Shown here: piece by piece, positions 35,815 to 44,281 of the stretch
Layout of the letters: the number at the start of each line of letters is the position of its first letter
Numbering within the stretch: the stretch's first letter is position 1
DNA from: Terrabacter tumescens
GTDB taxonomy: Bacteria > Actinomycetota > Actinomycetes > Actinomycetales > Dermatophilaceae
Assembly (NCBI RefSeq): GCF_014646815.1
Contig: NZ_BMNZ01000003.1
Location: 593,631 to 657,630 of the forward strand
Direction of reading: 5' to 3'
Length of the DNA: 64,000 bases
Program-made: the position numbers and the translations under genes
Notes under the pieces: generated by a model
Database searches by the model: none
What the model was told of the DNA's origin: nothing
What the model saw: the letters and a program-made list of their open reading frames with translations, nothing else

Positions 35815-37152
35815 TCACTCGAGTGAGCGCTCCGCCCCACTCGAGTGAGCGCTCCGCCCCACCTCCGTGTGACGGGGCGCTCGCTCGACGGTGACGGGGC
35901 GCTCACTCGACGGGGTCGTGGCGTGGCGGACGCGGAGGAACGCGATGACCGATGGTGCCTGCACGACCGCGGCGACGACGAGCGCGACGGGGATCGTCGT
36001 CCGGGCCGCGAGGGCCCCGAGCGGCGGCCCGCCCGCGACCTGGCCGATGGCGTCGGCCTGGCCGTTCATCGACAGCACGGTGGCGCGGGTGGCGCCGTCG
36101 AGGTTGCGGTTGACCCACGTCGACTCGATCGGCGCGCTGAACGCCATCGCGGCGCCCCGCAGCCACACGCAGGCGAGGACGAGCCAGAGGTTGCCGAGCA
36201 GGGCGACACCGGCGACGGCCACGACCTGCGCCAGGGCTGCGAGCGCCACGGGCAGCCCGGGGTTGGTGTCGACGACGCGGCGCGGCAGCCAGCGACCGCT
36301 CGCGAGCGACGCGACGAGCGAGACGACCGTGCCGACGAGCGCGAAGACCGTGAACGCGACCACCTCGTCACCGCCGAAGACCGCCGGCATGCCGAAGGAC
36401 TCGAGCACCCGCACCCGCCAGAGCCGGTCGAAGACCTCGCTCGCGAGACCGACGAGCAGGCTGACGAGGAGGAAGACGCGCACGACCTGACGGCTCCGCG
36501 CGATCCGCAGCCCCGAGACGAACTGGTCGCGCATGTGACCGAACGTCTCGCGGTCACCCCGCGGAGTCGGGTGGAAGTGCCGCTCCGGCATGACGACCCA
36601 GAGGCCGACGGCGAGCAGCATCAGGGTGACCCCGGCCGCGATGACCGGCGCGCGCAGGCCGAGGAGCCCGAGCGCTCCGGCGGCCAGCGTGCCGACGATG
36701 CTGAAGGTCAGGTCGATCTGGGTCTCGCGGGTGAAGACCGGCCCCACCGACTCCTCACCCACCTCGTCCGTGATCCACGCCTGCAGTGCCCCGGACGTGA
36801 ACGTGTAGCCGATGCCCCAGACGATGTTGCCCACGATGGCCGCCGCGAAGGTCGCGACGATGCCCTCGAAGGCGAAGCCGGCGCCGATGAGGAAGAAGCC
36901 GATGATGACCGACACGCGCCGGCTGTGCAGGTCGGCCACGATCCCGGTCGGGACCTCGAAGAGGAAGCAGGTCGCCTCGAGCACCGTGCCGACCAGGACG
37001 AGCTGGAACGGGTCGAGGCCGACGACGCGGTACTGGAAGACGAGGTTGAGCGTGAAGCACGTGGCGAAGGCGAAGGCCGCGACGGCCGTCAGCACGTAGA
37101 AGGTGGACGTCGCGCCCGCCTCGCGCAGCGGACGCCGCAGGAGCATGAGCAC
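35815..37152 (-). CDS. MFS transporter, C-terminus encoded by a repeat
   Basis: A 445-residue, twelve-helix major facilitator protein, with a cytoplasmic-loop motif region LHSRRVSVIIGFF between helices 2 and 3 and a long central loop (MPERHFHPTPRGDRETFGH). No signature fixes the substrate; efflux is likely. The start is a GTG at 37152 or the ATG two codons later. After the last helix the frame runs through the inverted repeat at 35816-35915, so the final 30 or so residues are repeat-derived and Ser/Arg-rich. The true ancestral stop was probably just before it. Confidence 0.82.
   Translation of the reverse strand: MLMLLRRPLREAGATSTFYVLTAVAAFAFATCFTLNLVFQYRVVGLDPFQLVLVGTVLEATCFLFEVPTGIVADLHSRRVSVIIGFFLIGAGFAFEGIVATFAAAIVGNIVWGIGYTFTSGALQAWITDEVGEESVGPVFTRETQIDLTFSIVGTLAAGALGLLGLRAPVIAAGVTLMLLAVGLWVVMPERHFHPTPRGDRETFGHMRDQFVSGLRIARSRQVVRVFLLVSLLVGLASEVFDRLWRVRVLESFGMPAVFGGDEVVAFTVFALVGTVVSLVASLASGRWLPRRVVDTNPGLPVALAALAQVVAVAGVALLGNLWLVLACVWLRGAAMAFSAPIESTWVNRNLDGATRATVLSMNGQADAIGQVAGGPPLGALAARTTIPVALVVAAVVQAPSVIAFLRVRHATTPSSERPVTVERAPRHTEVGRSAHSSGAERSLE
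35816..35915. repeat. two direct plus two inverted short repeat units
   Basis: Units 1 and 2 (35816-35837, 35838-35860) are near-identical and begin CACTCGAGTGAGCGCTCC; units 3 and 4 (35872-35893, 35894-35915) carry the opposite orientation, GGGGCGCTC(A/G)CTCGACGG. CACTCGAGTG is itself a palindrome. The block can fold into one long hairpin and lies between the convergent modC and MFS genes, inside the MFS frame. Confidence 0.75.
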
Positions 37153-37271
37153 GCATCGACGGTAGGGGTGGCGGTCCGCTCGCGTCCTCCCGTTTTCGAG
37201 GGCGTATGCCGCATGGCCGGGCCAGCGCGTCAGCTGCCGGCCCGCCGTGTGGGCCCACCGCGTCTCACACT

Positions 37272-37300
37272 TTGGACGAAATGCTCGGACGTCCTAGTAT
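37272..37300 (+). promoter_or_regulatory. sigma70-type promoter of the acyl-CoA dehydrogenase gene
   Basis: TTGGAC (37272-37277), a 17-base spacer and TAGTAT (37295-37300) form a good promoter. The ATG lies six bases after the -10 box, so the transcript is probably leaderless. A GGACGTCC palindrome inside the spacer could be a regulator site. Confidence 0.6.
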
Positions 37301-37306
37301 CTGACC

Positions 37307-38452
37307 ATGCCAGCGACGAGGCTGATGCCGACCGACGAAGCCGCCGACCTGATCGAGCTGACCCGCGAGATCTGCCGCAAGGACCTCGCCCCGAAGGTCG
37401 ACGACGCCGAACGCGCGCGCGCCTTCCCCGAGGAGACCTTCCGCACGCTCGGACGGGCCGGCCTGCTGTCGCTGCCCTACCCCGAGGAGTTCGGCGGCGC
37501 CGAGCAGCCCTACGAGGTCTACCTCCAGGTGATCGAGGAGATCGCGTCCGTCTGGATGAGCGTGGCGGTGGGGGTCAGCGTCCACGGCCTCACGGCCTAC
37601 CCCGTCGCGACGTTCGGCACCCGGGAGCAGCAGGAGGCCCTCCTGCCGGGCATGCTCTCGGGCGACCAGCTCGGGGCGTACTGCCTGTCCGAGCCCCTCG
37701 CCGGCTCCGACATCGCGTCCATGACGACGCGTGCCACGCGGACCGACGACGGATGGACCCTCAAGGGCACCAAGGCCTGGATCTCCCACGCTGGCCACGC
37801 CGACTACTACACGACCTTCGCGCGCACGTCCGACGACGGCGGCAAGGGGCTGTCGACCTTCATCGTGCCGGGCGATGCCCCGGGGCTGTCGTTCGCCGAG
37901 CCCGAGCGCAAGATGGGCCTGCACTGCGACCCCGTCGCGCAGGTGATGTTCGACGGCGTGCCCGTCGACGGCGCCCGGCTCATCGGTCGCGAGGGCGACG
38001 GCATGAAGACGGCGCTCTCTGCCCTCGACGCCGGCCGCCTCGGGATCGCCGCTGCCGCAACGGGACTCGCGCAGGCGGCCCTGGACGCTGCCGCCTCCTA
38101 CGCGAAGGAGCGCCAGCAGTTCGGCCGCCCCATCGCCGACTTCCAGGGACTCGCCTTCCTGGTCGCCGACATGGAGGCCGCGGTCACGGCCGCCCGTGCC
38201 ACCTACCTGCACGCGGCGAGGCTCAAGGACGCCGGGCGCGCCTTCGGCAAGGAGGCCGCGGTCGCCAAGCTCGTCGCCACCGACGCGGCGATGAAGGTGA
38301 CCACCGACGCCGTGCAGGTGCTCGGTGGCGCCGGCTACACCGAGGACTTCCCGCTCGAGCGCTACATGCGCGAGGCCAAGGTGACCCAGATCTTCGAGGG
38401 CACTAACCAGATCCAGCGCCTCGTCATCTCCCGTCAGCTGCTGACGCGCTGA
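37307..38452 (+). CDS. acyl-CoA dehydrogenase
   Basis: The 381-residue flavoenzyme has the acyl-CoA dehydrogenase pattern: [16 protein letters not shown] (FAD/substrate region), [17 protein letters not shown], the second FAD segment and the ending [34 protein letters not shown], which contains the region of the catalytic Glu. It oxidises acyl-CoA at the alpha-beta bond and passes electrons to ETF. It begins a short operon with the SDR 41 bases downstream. Confidence 0.93.
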   Translation: MPATRLMPTDEAADLIELTREICRKDLAPKVDDAERARAFPEETFRTLGRAGLLSLPYPEEFGGAEQPYEVYLQVIEEIASVWMSVAVGVSVHGLTAYPVATFGTREQQEALLPGMLSGDQLGAYCLSEPLAGSDIASMTTRATRTDDGWTLKGTKAWISHAGHADYYTTFARTSDDGGKGLSTFIVPGDAPGLSFAEPERKMGLHCDPVAQVMFDGVPVDGARLIGREGDGMKTALSALDAGRLGIAAAATGLAQAALDAAASYAKERQQFGRPIADFQGLAFLVADMEAAVTAARATYLHAARLKDAGRAFGKEAAVAKLVATDAAMKVTTDAVQVLGGAGYTEDFPLERYMREAKVTQIFEGTNQIQRLVISRQLLTR

Positions 38453-38493
38453 CCCGCTCCCCCCACCCACCGTCGAGGCCCGAAAGGCTTGTC

Positions 38494-39270
38494 ATGCAGC
38501 TGAACTCGTCCACCGTCGCCGTCGTCACCGGGGGCGGCTCCGGCCTGGGTGGCGCCACCGCGCGTCGCCTCGTCGCCGACGGCGCGACCGTCGTCATCAT
38601 CGACCTCGAGTCCTCGACCGCCCCGGCGCTCGTCGACGAGCTCAACGCCGATCGGGAGGGCAGCGCGGTCTTCGTCGCCGCGGACGTGCGCGACGAAGGC
38701 CAGGTGCAGGCCGCCATCGACCGTGCCACCGAGCTCGGCGAGCTGCGCATCGCCGTGAACTGCGCCGGGGTCGCGACCCCGGGCCGCGTCATCGGCCGTG
38801 GCGGCCCACTCTCCCTCGACACGTTCAGGACCGTCGTCGACATCAACCTCGTCGGGTCCTTCAACGTCATGCGTCTCGCGGCCGCGGCGATGCTCGGCAA
38901 CGAGCCCGTCGACGGTGACCGGGGCGTCATCGTCAACACGGCGAGCATCGCCGCCTACGACGGCCAGATCGGCCAGGCCGCCTACGCCGCGAGCAAGGGC
39001 GGCATCGTCGGTCTCACCCTGTCGGCTGCACGAGACCTGGCGGACAAGGCGATCCGCGTGATGACCGTCGCGCCCGGCACGTTCGAGACGCCGATGCTCG
39101 CCGGCCTGCCGGGCGAGGTCAAGGAGATCCTCGAGAAGCAGGTGCCGCACCCGTCGCGCCTCGGCCGCCCGGAGGAGTACGCCAACCTCGTGCGCCACAT
39201 CGTCGACAACCCCATGCTCAACGGCGAGGTCATCCGCCTCGACGGCGCCCTGCGCATGCCGCCTCGCTGA
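38494..39270 (+). CDS. SDR-family oxidoreductase, 3-hydroxyacyl-CoA dehydrogenase-like
   Basis: This 258-residue short-chain dehydrogenase has the NAD-binding TGGGSGLG at residue 13, the NCAGV motif, the catalytic Ser of [10 protein letters not shown] and YAASKGG. The overall pattern, with [14 protein letters not shown], resembles type II 3-hydroxyacyl-CoA dehydrogenases (HSD17B10 group). With the acyl-CoA dehydrogenase before it, a beta-oxidation or branched-chain acyl-CoA role is likely (inference). GAAAGG precedes the ATG. Confidence 0.9.
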   Translation: MQLNSSTVAVVTGGGSGLGGATARRLVADGATVVIIDLESSTAPALVDELNADREGSAVFVAADVRDEGQVQAAIDRATELGELRIAVNCAGVATPGRVIGRGGPLSLDTFRTVVDINLVGSFNVMRLAAAAMLGNEPVDGDRGVIVNTASIAAYDGQIGQAAYAASKGGIVGLTLSAARDLADKAIRVMTVAPGTFETPMLAGLPGEVKEILEKQVPHPSRLGRPEEYANLVRHIVDNPMLNGEVIRLDGALRMPPR

Positions 39271-39307
39271 TCTCGACCACGCGGGCTCGCACCTCGCACG
39301 CGACCGC

Positions 39308-39334
39308 GGGCCGCCTCCCCCGGGGAGGCGGCCC
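39308..39334 (+). terminator. terminator after the SDR gene
   Basis: GGGCCGCCTCCCC (39308-39320) and GGGGAGGCGGCCC (39322-39334) form a perfect 13-bp stem around one base, 38 bases after the SDR stop. Confidence 0.8.
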
Positions 39335-39361
39335 TCGGCGCGTCCCGGGCACAATGAAGAG

Positions 39362-39817
39362 GTGAACGAGCCCGGCGGTGACCTCGTGCTCGCGCCCGGC
39401 CCGGGGCTGCGGCAGGGGCTCGTCGTCCCCGCGGTCGAGCTCGTCGAACGGTTCAGCCGGTCGTCGGGTCCCGGTGGTCAGGGCGTCAACACCACGGACA
39501 GCCGGGTCGAGCTCGTCCTCGACGTCGAGTCCTCCGGGGCCTTCAGCCCGACCCAGCGGGAACGCGTCCTCACCGCCCTCGCCGGACGGCTCGTCGGCGG
39601 ACGCATCACCGTCGTGGCCTCCGAGCACCGGTCCCAGCTGCGCAACCGGGCCGCGGCGCGAGACCGGCTCGCCGACCTGCTGCGCGAGGGTCTCGCTCCG
39701 CCACCACCCGCCCGGCGGGCGACCAAGCCGACCAAGGGGTCGCAGCGGCGGCGGGTCGAGGGCAAGAAGCGGCGGTCGCAGGTCAAGTCGGGACGGGGAC
39801 GCGTCCAGCCCGAGTGA
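39362..39817 (+). CDS. arfB: ArfB/YaeJ-type peptidyl-tRNA hydrolase
   Basis: This 151-residue protein has the release-factor GGQ motif in SSGPGGQGVNTTDSRVEL near residue 38 and a strongly basic C-terminal tail (RRATKPTKGSQRRRVEGKKR). There is no codon-recognition domain. That combination defines ArfB, which enters the empty mRNA channel of stalled ribosomes with its tail and hydrolyses the peptidyl-tRNA. The start is a GTG at 39362. Confidence 0.93.
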   Translation: MNEPGGDLVLAPGPGLRQGLVVPAVELVERFSRSSGPGGQGVNTTDSRVELVLDVESSGAFSPTQRERVLTALAGRLVGGRITVVASEHRSQLRNRAAARDRLADLLREGLAPPPPARRATKPTKGSQRRRVEGKKRRSQVKSGRGRVQPE

Positions 39818-39823
39818 CCGCCT

Positions 39824-39981
39824 GCGCCGGCCACTCGTGGCCTCTCGACGTTCGAGCGCCGGCCACTCGTGGCCTCTCGACGTTCGAGCGCCGGCCACTC
39901 GTGGCCTCTCGACGTTCGAGCGCCGGCCTCGTGGCCTCTCGACGTTCGCCCACGGGCCGTTCGTGGCCTCTCGACGGTTGA
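39824..39981. repeat. tandem array of a 32-bp double-hairpin unit
   Basis: Three identical 32-base units (39824-39855, 39856-39887, 39888-39919) are followed by one with a 2-base deletion (39920-39948) and one degenerate unit (39949-39981). Each unit holds two palindromes, GGCCACTCGTGGCC and CTCGACGTTCGAG. There are no spacers, so this is not a CRISPR array. It lies between the convergent arfB and DUF952 genes. Confidence 0.85.
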
Positions 39982-39991
39982 GGCGCGTGGG

Positions 39992-40318
39992 TCAGGCGTG
40001 GGGCGGGGCCAGGAGGGTCGTGTCGACGACGGCGTCGACCTCGATGGGGCCGTAGACGTGCGGGAAGGTCTCGCCCGTCGTGGGGTCACCGACCTCGTGC
40101 ACGACGCGCGACGACAGCCGCGACTCGTCGATGTGCAGGAGCACGAGCGGCTCGGGGACGTCGGCGTAGAAGCGCGACCGCACGACGGGCCACTGCTGCT
40201 CCGACGAGGCGTGCACGAAGCCCTCCTCCGCGAGCGAGCGCCCCCGCGTCGACCGGGTGTAGCTGCCCTCGCGGAGGGCCTGCTGCCAGTGCGCCTGCTC
40301 GGCGAGGTGGTAGATCAT
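39992..40318 (-). CDS. DUF952 family protein
   Basis: The 108-residue protein from the ATG at 40318 matches DUF952 across its length: MIYHLAEQAHWQQALREGSY, FVHASSEQQWPVV, ADVPEPLVLLHIDESRL and FPHVYGPIEVDAV. The fold is related to glutathione-dependent or ADP-ribosyl-like small enzymes in some analyses, but no activity is established. It stands alone. Confidence 0.85.
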   Translation of the reverse strand: MIYHLAEQAHWQQALREGSYTRSTRGRSLAEEGFVHASSEQQWPVVRSRFYADVPEPLVLLHIDESRLSSRVVHEVGDPTTGETFPHVYGPIEVDAVVDTTLLAPPHA

Positions 40319-40454
40319 GTCGCGCGACGCTACCAAGCGGACCTGCGAGGCGGTGAGGTGCGTCTCAGGTCCCGCCCGGCACCCTCGTGGAGAGGGACGC
40401 TGGAGGTGAGGACCGTTGCGGACCAACCGTCCCCAGCTGCACAGGGAGGCGAGC

Positions 40455-41375
40455 ATGACCCAGACCCAGGAGACACGCGAGGACGCCGAGCTGCCCTACC
40501 CGCCGCACGTCGCCAACCTCCGCGGGCACGACCTGTCCTACGTCGACACCGGCGAGGGGTCCGCCATCCTCTTCATCCACGGGCTGCTGGGCTCCCACGA
40601 GAACTGGACCCACCTCGTCGACCGCCTCGACACCGACCACCGGGTCGTCATCCCGGACCTCTTCGGCCACGGCGCCTCGGCGAAGCCCGTCGGCGACTAC
40701 TCGATCGGCTCGCACGCAGCCATCCTGCGCGACCTCATCGACCGGCTCGGAATCGAGCGCGTCACCCTCGTCGGCCACTCCCTCGGTGGCGGGATCGCCA
40801 TGCAGTTCTGCTACCTCTTCCCCGAGCGCGTCGAGGCCCTCGTGCTCGTCTCCTCGGGCGGCCTGGGCCGCACCGTCAGCCCGTTGCTGCGCTCCGCCAC
40901 GCTCCCCGGGGCCGAGCTCGTGCTGCCGGTCATCGCGTCCGCCTGGGTGCGCGAGCGGGTCGAGAGCGTCGGCCGCGCCGTCCGGGGGCTCGGCTGGCGC
41001 CCGAGCGCGGACGCGTCGGCAGCCTGGAAGGGGTTCACGTCCCTGTCGGACGCCGAGAGCCGCCGGGCCTTCCTCGCCACGACGCGCGGCGTCATCGACC
41101 CGGGAGGGCAGACGGTCAGCGCGCGGGGCCACCTGGCGACGGGCGAGCACATCCGCACCCTCGTCATCTGGGGCACGCGGGACCGGATGATCCCCGTGGG
41201 CCACGCCGAGCGGGCCAACGAGATCTTCCCCGGGGCCGAGGTCGTGCTGTTCGATGGCGCCGGCCACTTCCCGCACCTCGAGCAGCCCGACCGCTTCGCC
41301 AGTGTCCTCGAGCGCTTCATCCACTCCGCCGCATCCCCACCCCCGGGGTCGACCCTTGAGGAAGATCGTCCCTGA
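40455..41375 (+). CDS. alpha/beta-fold hydrolase
   Basis: A 306-residue protein with the alpha/beta-hydrolase motifs: FIHGLLGSHENW near residue 37, FGHGAS, the nucleophile elbow VGHSLGGG near residue 103, the Asp in WGTRDRMIP and the His in GAGHFPHLEQP. The length and LSDAESRRAFLATTRGVIDP lid region fit the actinobacterial lipase/haloperoxidase-like branch. GGGAGG lies 5 bases before the ATG. Substrate unknown. Confidence 0.88.
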   Translation: MTQTQETREDAELPYPPHVANLRGHDLSYVDTGEGSAILFIHGLLGSHENWTHLVDRLDTDHRVVIPDLFGHGASAKPVGDYSIGSHAAILRDLIDRLGIERVTLVGHSLGGGIAMQFCYLFPERVEALVLVSSGGLGRTVSPLLRSATLPGAELVLPVIASAWVRERVESVGRAVRGLGWRPSADASAAWKGFTSLSDAESRRAFLATTRGVIDPGGQTVSARGHLATGEHIRTLVIWGTRDRMIPVGHAERANEIFPGAEVVLFDGAGHFPHLEQPDRFASVLERFIHSAASPPPGSTLEEDRP

Positions 41376-41440
41376 CGACAACCTCCGGGCGCGCCCACCG
41401 CGTCGAGGGTGCGTAGAGACCTCGCAGACGGGGGACGACC

Positions 41441-41941
41441 GTGGGAGACACCGAACGGGAGGCCGACTTCTCGGCCTACGTGCGAGCGCGACAGGGCTCG
41501 CTCGCACGCTTCGCCTACCTGCTCACCGGTGACCCGCACAGCGCCCAGGACCTGCTGCAGTCCTCTCTCGCGAAGGTGTACGGCAGGTGGGACCACATCA
41601 GCACGGTCGAAGCGCCGGACGCCTACGTCCGCAAGGTCATGGTCAACGAGCACACCACGTGGTGGCGCCGCGCCTGGCGTCACCGGGAGCGCACCGACAG
41701 CGAGCTGATCCGCGTCCTCGACCCGGCGGCCGCGCCCGAGACCGCGCACGACGCCGAGCTGTGGGCCCACGTGTGCTCGCTCGCACCCCAGCAACGGGCC
41801 GCGGTGGTCCTGCGCTACTACGAGGACCTCTCCGAGGCCCAGACCGCCGAGATCCTCGGTGTCTCCGTCGGCACCGTCAAGAGCCACACGAGCCGGGCGC
41901 TCAGCTCCTTGCGCCGCACCATGAAGGAGGTCACGTCGTGA
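41441..41941 (+). CDS. SigE-family ECF sigma factor
   Basis: A 166-residue sigma factor without regions 1 or 3. Region 2 reads YVRARQGSLARFAYLLTGD with VYGRWDHI in 2.4, and region 4 has SLAPQQRAAVVLRYYEDLSE and the helix-turn-helix TAEILGVSVGTVKSHTSRAL. The pattern is that of the actinobacterial SigE group. It overlaps the next gene by four bases (GTGA), which codes for its likely membrane partner. Confidence 0.9.
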   Translation: MGDTEREADFSAYVRARQGSLARFAYLLTGDPHSAQDLLQSSLAKVYGRWDHISTVEAPDAYVRKVMVNEHTTWWRRAWRHRERTDSELIRVLDPAAAPETAHDAELWAHVCSLAPQQRAAVVLRYYEDLSEAQTAEILGVSVGTVKSHTSRALSSLRRTMKEVTS

Positions 41942-43197
41942 CCACGACCGACCACGAGAACGAGCTCCAGACCCTCCTGCGGCAGCGCGCCGCGGGTGTC
42001 GAGGTGTCCGGTGACTTCGGGCCCGTCGCCGTCGCGCGGCGGCGCCGGGACCAGCGCACGCGTGCCGCCCTCGCCGCCGCTGCCGCCGTGGCCGTCGTCG
42101 CGGTGGCGGTGCCGGTCCTGTGGTTGAGCGACCGAGACCCCTCGCCACCGGTCCCCGCCCTCCCGACGGCGACGACCTCGCTCCCCACCCCGAGCGGCTC
42201 CGTCCGCAGCACCTCGCCGACCGACCTCCCCTCGTCGACTGCTGCGACGGTCCCGTCACCGTCCGTCGCCACCCGGGCCGACGCCTACGCCCTCGACGAC
42301 ACGATCCGCTTCGGCGACACGGTGGTCCAGCTCGAGAAGGGGACCGTCGTCGAGAGTCTCGCCGTCCTCGCCAACGGTGGCTTCGTCCTCCAGTCACACC
42401 TGTCGACCGGCTCCTCGCAGAGCGAGATGGAGATCCTGTCCCCCACCGGTCGCACGGTCCGCGCCCTCGGCGCGTCCGGGACGTATGCCGTGTCACCCGA
42501 CGGCACGCGCGTGCTGGCAAAGGACGGCACCGGGGACACCCTCGTGGTCTATGCGCCCGACGGCACCGTGGTCGGCCAGCGTCGGGACGCCCGAGAGGTC
42601 GGCGCGGTGGTCCGGGGCGTCGCCTACCTCAACGGCGACTCCGCGCAGGGCTCGCTGAGGTGGGACCTCGCCACGGGTGACACGAGCCCGCTCCCGGCGC
42701 ACCTCGTCGCCGTCTCGCCCGACGGGACCCGGGCGGCCCTCCAGTGGACCGTCACCACCGACGCGCAGGACGAGGTCTGCTGGTCGGTCGTCGACCTCAC
42801 CAGGCCGCGCTTCCCCCAGACGGTCGAGAAGTGCGGACCGGGCGAGAACCCGACGATGTTCATGCCGACCGCGTTCTCCAGCAAGGGCACCTACCTCGTG
42901 GGCTCCCACTACGTCGACGGCGGGTTCTGGTTCAGCGCAGGCGTGGTCCGGGTCGCCGACGGCACCGTGGTCCTCGGCGGGACCGGAGCTGCGCTCGTGT
43001 CCGGGTGGAGCTGGCACCTCGACGACGACGAGTCGACGGTGGTGATCTCGCGCAACACCTCCCGGCCGGTGTCACCCGCCACGAGCAACGCCCTCCAGAG
43101 GTGCTCGCTCGACCTGGCGTGCACCGACGTGCAACCGCGGGTCGCGCTTCGAGACCGGGGCGGTCTCACCGAGCCCCGCTACGTCGTGTCCCGGTAG
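41938..43197 (+). CDS. membrane protein with extracytoplasmic beta-propeller-like domain, probable sigma partner
   Basis: A 419-residue protein: a short cytoplasmic N-terminus (about 1-38), one membrane helix (about 39-60), a Ser/Thr/Pro linker and a long domain with repeated strand patterns and DGT turns (SPTGRTVRALG, VYAPDGTVVGQR, VSPDGTRAALQW), which look like propeller blades. Its start overlaps the sigma-factor stop and has GGAGG upstream. The place and topology suggest an anti-sigma or signal-sensing partner; no zinc-anti-sigma HxxxCxxC motif is seen, so that remains an inference. Confidence 0.75.
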   Translation: MTTTDHENELQTLLRQRAAGVEVSGDFGPVAVARRRRDQRTRAALAAAAAVAVVAVAVPVLWLSDRDPSPPVPALPTATTSLPTPSGSVRSTSPTDLPSSTAATVPSPSVATRADAYALDDTIRFGDTVVQLEKGTVVESLAVLANGGFVLQSHLSTGSSQSEMEILSPTGRTVRALGASGTYAVSPDGTRVLAKDGTGDTLVVYAPDGTVVGQRRDAREVGAVVRGVAYLNGDSAQGSLRWDLATGDTSPLPAHLVAVSPDGTRAALQWTVTTDAQDEVCWSVVDLTRPRFPQTVEKCGPGENPTMFMPTAFSSKGTYLVGSHYVDGGFWFSAGVVRVADGTVVLGGTGAALVSGWSWHLDDDESTVVISRNTSRPVSPATSNALQRCSLDLACTDVQPRVALRDRGGLTEPRYVVSR

Positions 43198-43272
43198 AGG
43201 GTCCATCCGCCGGCGGACCTGTGGCGGGAGCCGGAGCAGAGCGCAGGTATGCCGTGTGCCCGCGCCGGGCGG

Positions 43273-43947
43273 CTACCCGCGGCCGCCCGCGTGGCGCAGG
43301 GCGGTGGGGTCGAGGACGGTGACGCGTCCACGGTCGAGGGCGACCACTCCGGACGCCTCGAGGCGGCGCAGGACCCGGTTCGCGGTGGGCCGGGTGACCC
43401 CGGCGAGCTCGGCGAGCGCCGTCTGGTTGAGGGGCACAGCCACGGGCGAGATCACTTGAGCGCCATGGGAGTAGACGCCGCACAACGCCACCAGGCTCCG
43501 CACGACGCGGAGCTCCGCGGGCGTGTGCAGGGCCTCCATGAGGGCCTCGCTGAGCCGGTTGACCCGAGCGGCCAGCAGCCGGACGAGGAGCCGGCTGACC
43601 TCGGGGTGGCGAGCGCAGAGCCGCTCGAAGTCGGCGTAGCGGAGCGCCAGCGTCACGGTCGGCTCGACGGCCTCGATCGTCGCAGTCCGACGGCCACCGC
43701 GCACGATCATCGCCAGCTCCCCGAAGGCCTGCCCCGGTCCCATCACCGAGTACGCGAGGCGGTCGCCGTGCTCGGAGGACCGTTGGGCCACGACCCGGCC
43801 CTCGACGACGAAGTGCACGGAGTCGGCGGCGTCACCCTCGTGGAAGACGACGTCGCCCGCGGCATACGTGTGCCGGTGCATGCTCGCCACGACGTGCCGG
43901 CGCTCCTCGGGCGCGAGGTCCGACAGCAGGCCGAGGTCGACGTTCAC
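43273..43947 (-). CDS. Crp/Fnr-family regulator
   Basis: The 224-residue protein has a cyclic-nucleotide-binding beta roll (YAAGDVVFHEGDAADSVHFV, then GPGQAFGELAMIVRGGRRTAT) and a C-terminal winged helix with recognition segment GVTRPTANRVLRRLEASGVV. No Fe-S cysteines are present in the N-terminus, so it is Crp-like rather than Fnr-like. The phosphate-binding cassette reads FGELAMI-GGRRTA; the Arg fits nucleotide binding. The GTG at 43947 is chosen. It is divergent from the small ORF at 44083. Confidence 0.88.
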   Translation of the reverse strand: MNVDLGLLSDLAPEERRHVVASMHRHTYAAGDVVFHEGDAADSVHFVVEGRVVAQRSSEHGDRLAYSVMGPGQAFGELAMIVRGGRRTATIEAVEPTVTLALRYADFERLCARHPEVSRLLVRLLAARVNRLSEALMEALHTPAELRVVRSLVALCGVYSHGAQVISPVAVPLNQTALAELAGVTRPTANRVLRRLEASGVVALDRGRVTVLDPTALRHAGGRG

Positions 43948-44082
43948 GGGCCCGTCCGCGCGTGAGCACGTCCCGGGTGTCGCCGCGCGCACAGACGCGC
44001 AACCCGCGGGACGGCATCGTCGTCGGTGAGCACATCCGCAGGGCGAGGGGCAGCGAACCACTCGACGAGGAGAGGCACTTCG

Positions 44083-44277
44083 ATGACGACGACGACACGA
44101 CGACGGGTCCACCCCGACCTCGCGCACCACCACCCCCGGGTGACGAGGACCTCGCGCGGCGGCTGGACGTGGGCGTGCGACTGCGGAGGGGCGTCCGCGC
44201 GCTCGGCCGCGGCCCGGCTCACCTGGCACCAGGCATACGTCGGCGCCCTCATCCACTCGGCCTCGATCGCACCCTGA
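44083..44277 (+). CDS. small protein of unknown function
   Basis: A 64-residue protein; I do not recognise it. It is basic and His-rich at the start (RRRVHPDLAHHHPRVTRTSRG), with WTWACDCGGASARS in the middle, which has two cysteines that could hold a metal or be chance. GAGGAGAGG lies 8 bases before the ATG, a very strong ribosome-binding site that supports it being real. It ends five bases before the convergent stop of the PGM1-like gene. Confidence 0.55.
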   Translation: MTTTTRRRVHPDLAHHHPRVTRTSRGGWTWACDCGGASARSAAARLTWHQAYVGALIHSASIAP

Positions 44278-44281
44278 GCGG

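Noticed and set aside
35816..35915. Recombination (att or dif-like) site
   Set aside because: No recombinase is nearby and the two-direct, two-inverted layout fits a hairpin repeat better than a paired core site.
39824..39981. CRISPR array
   Set aside because: The repeats are directly abutted with no unique spacers, no leader and no cas genes.
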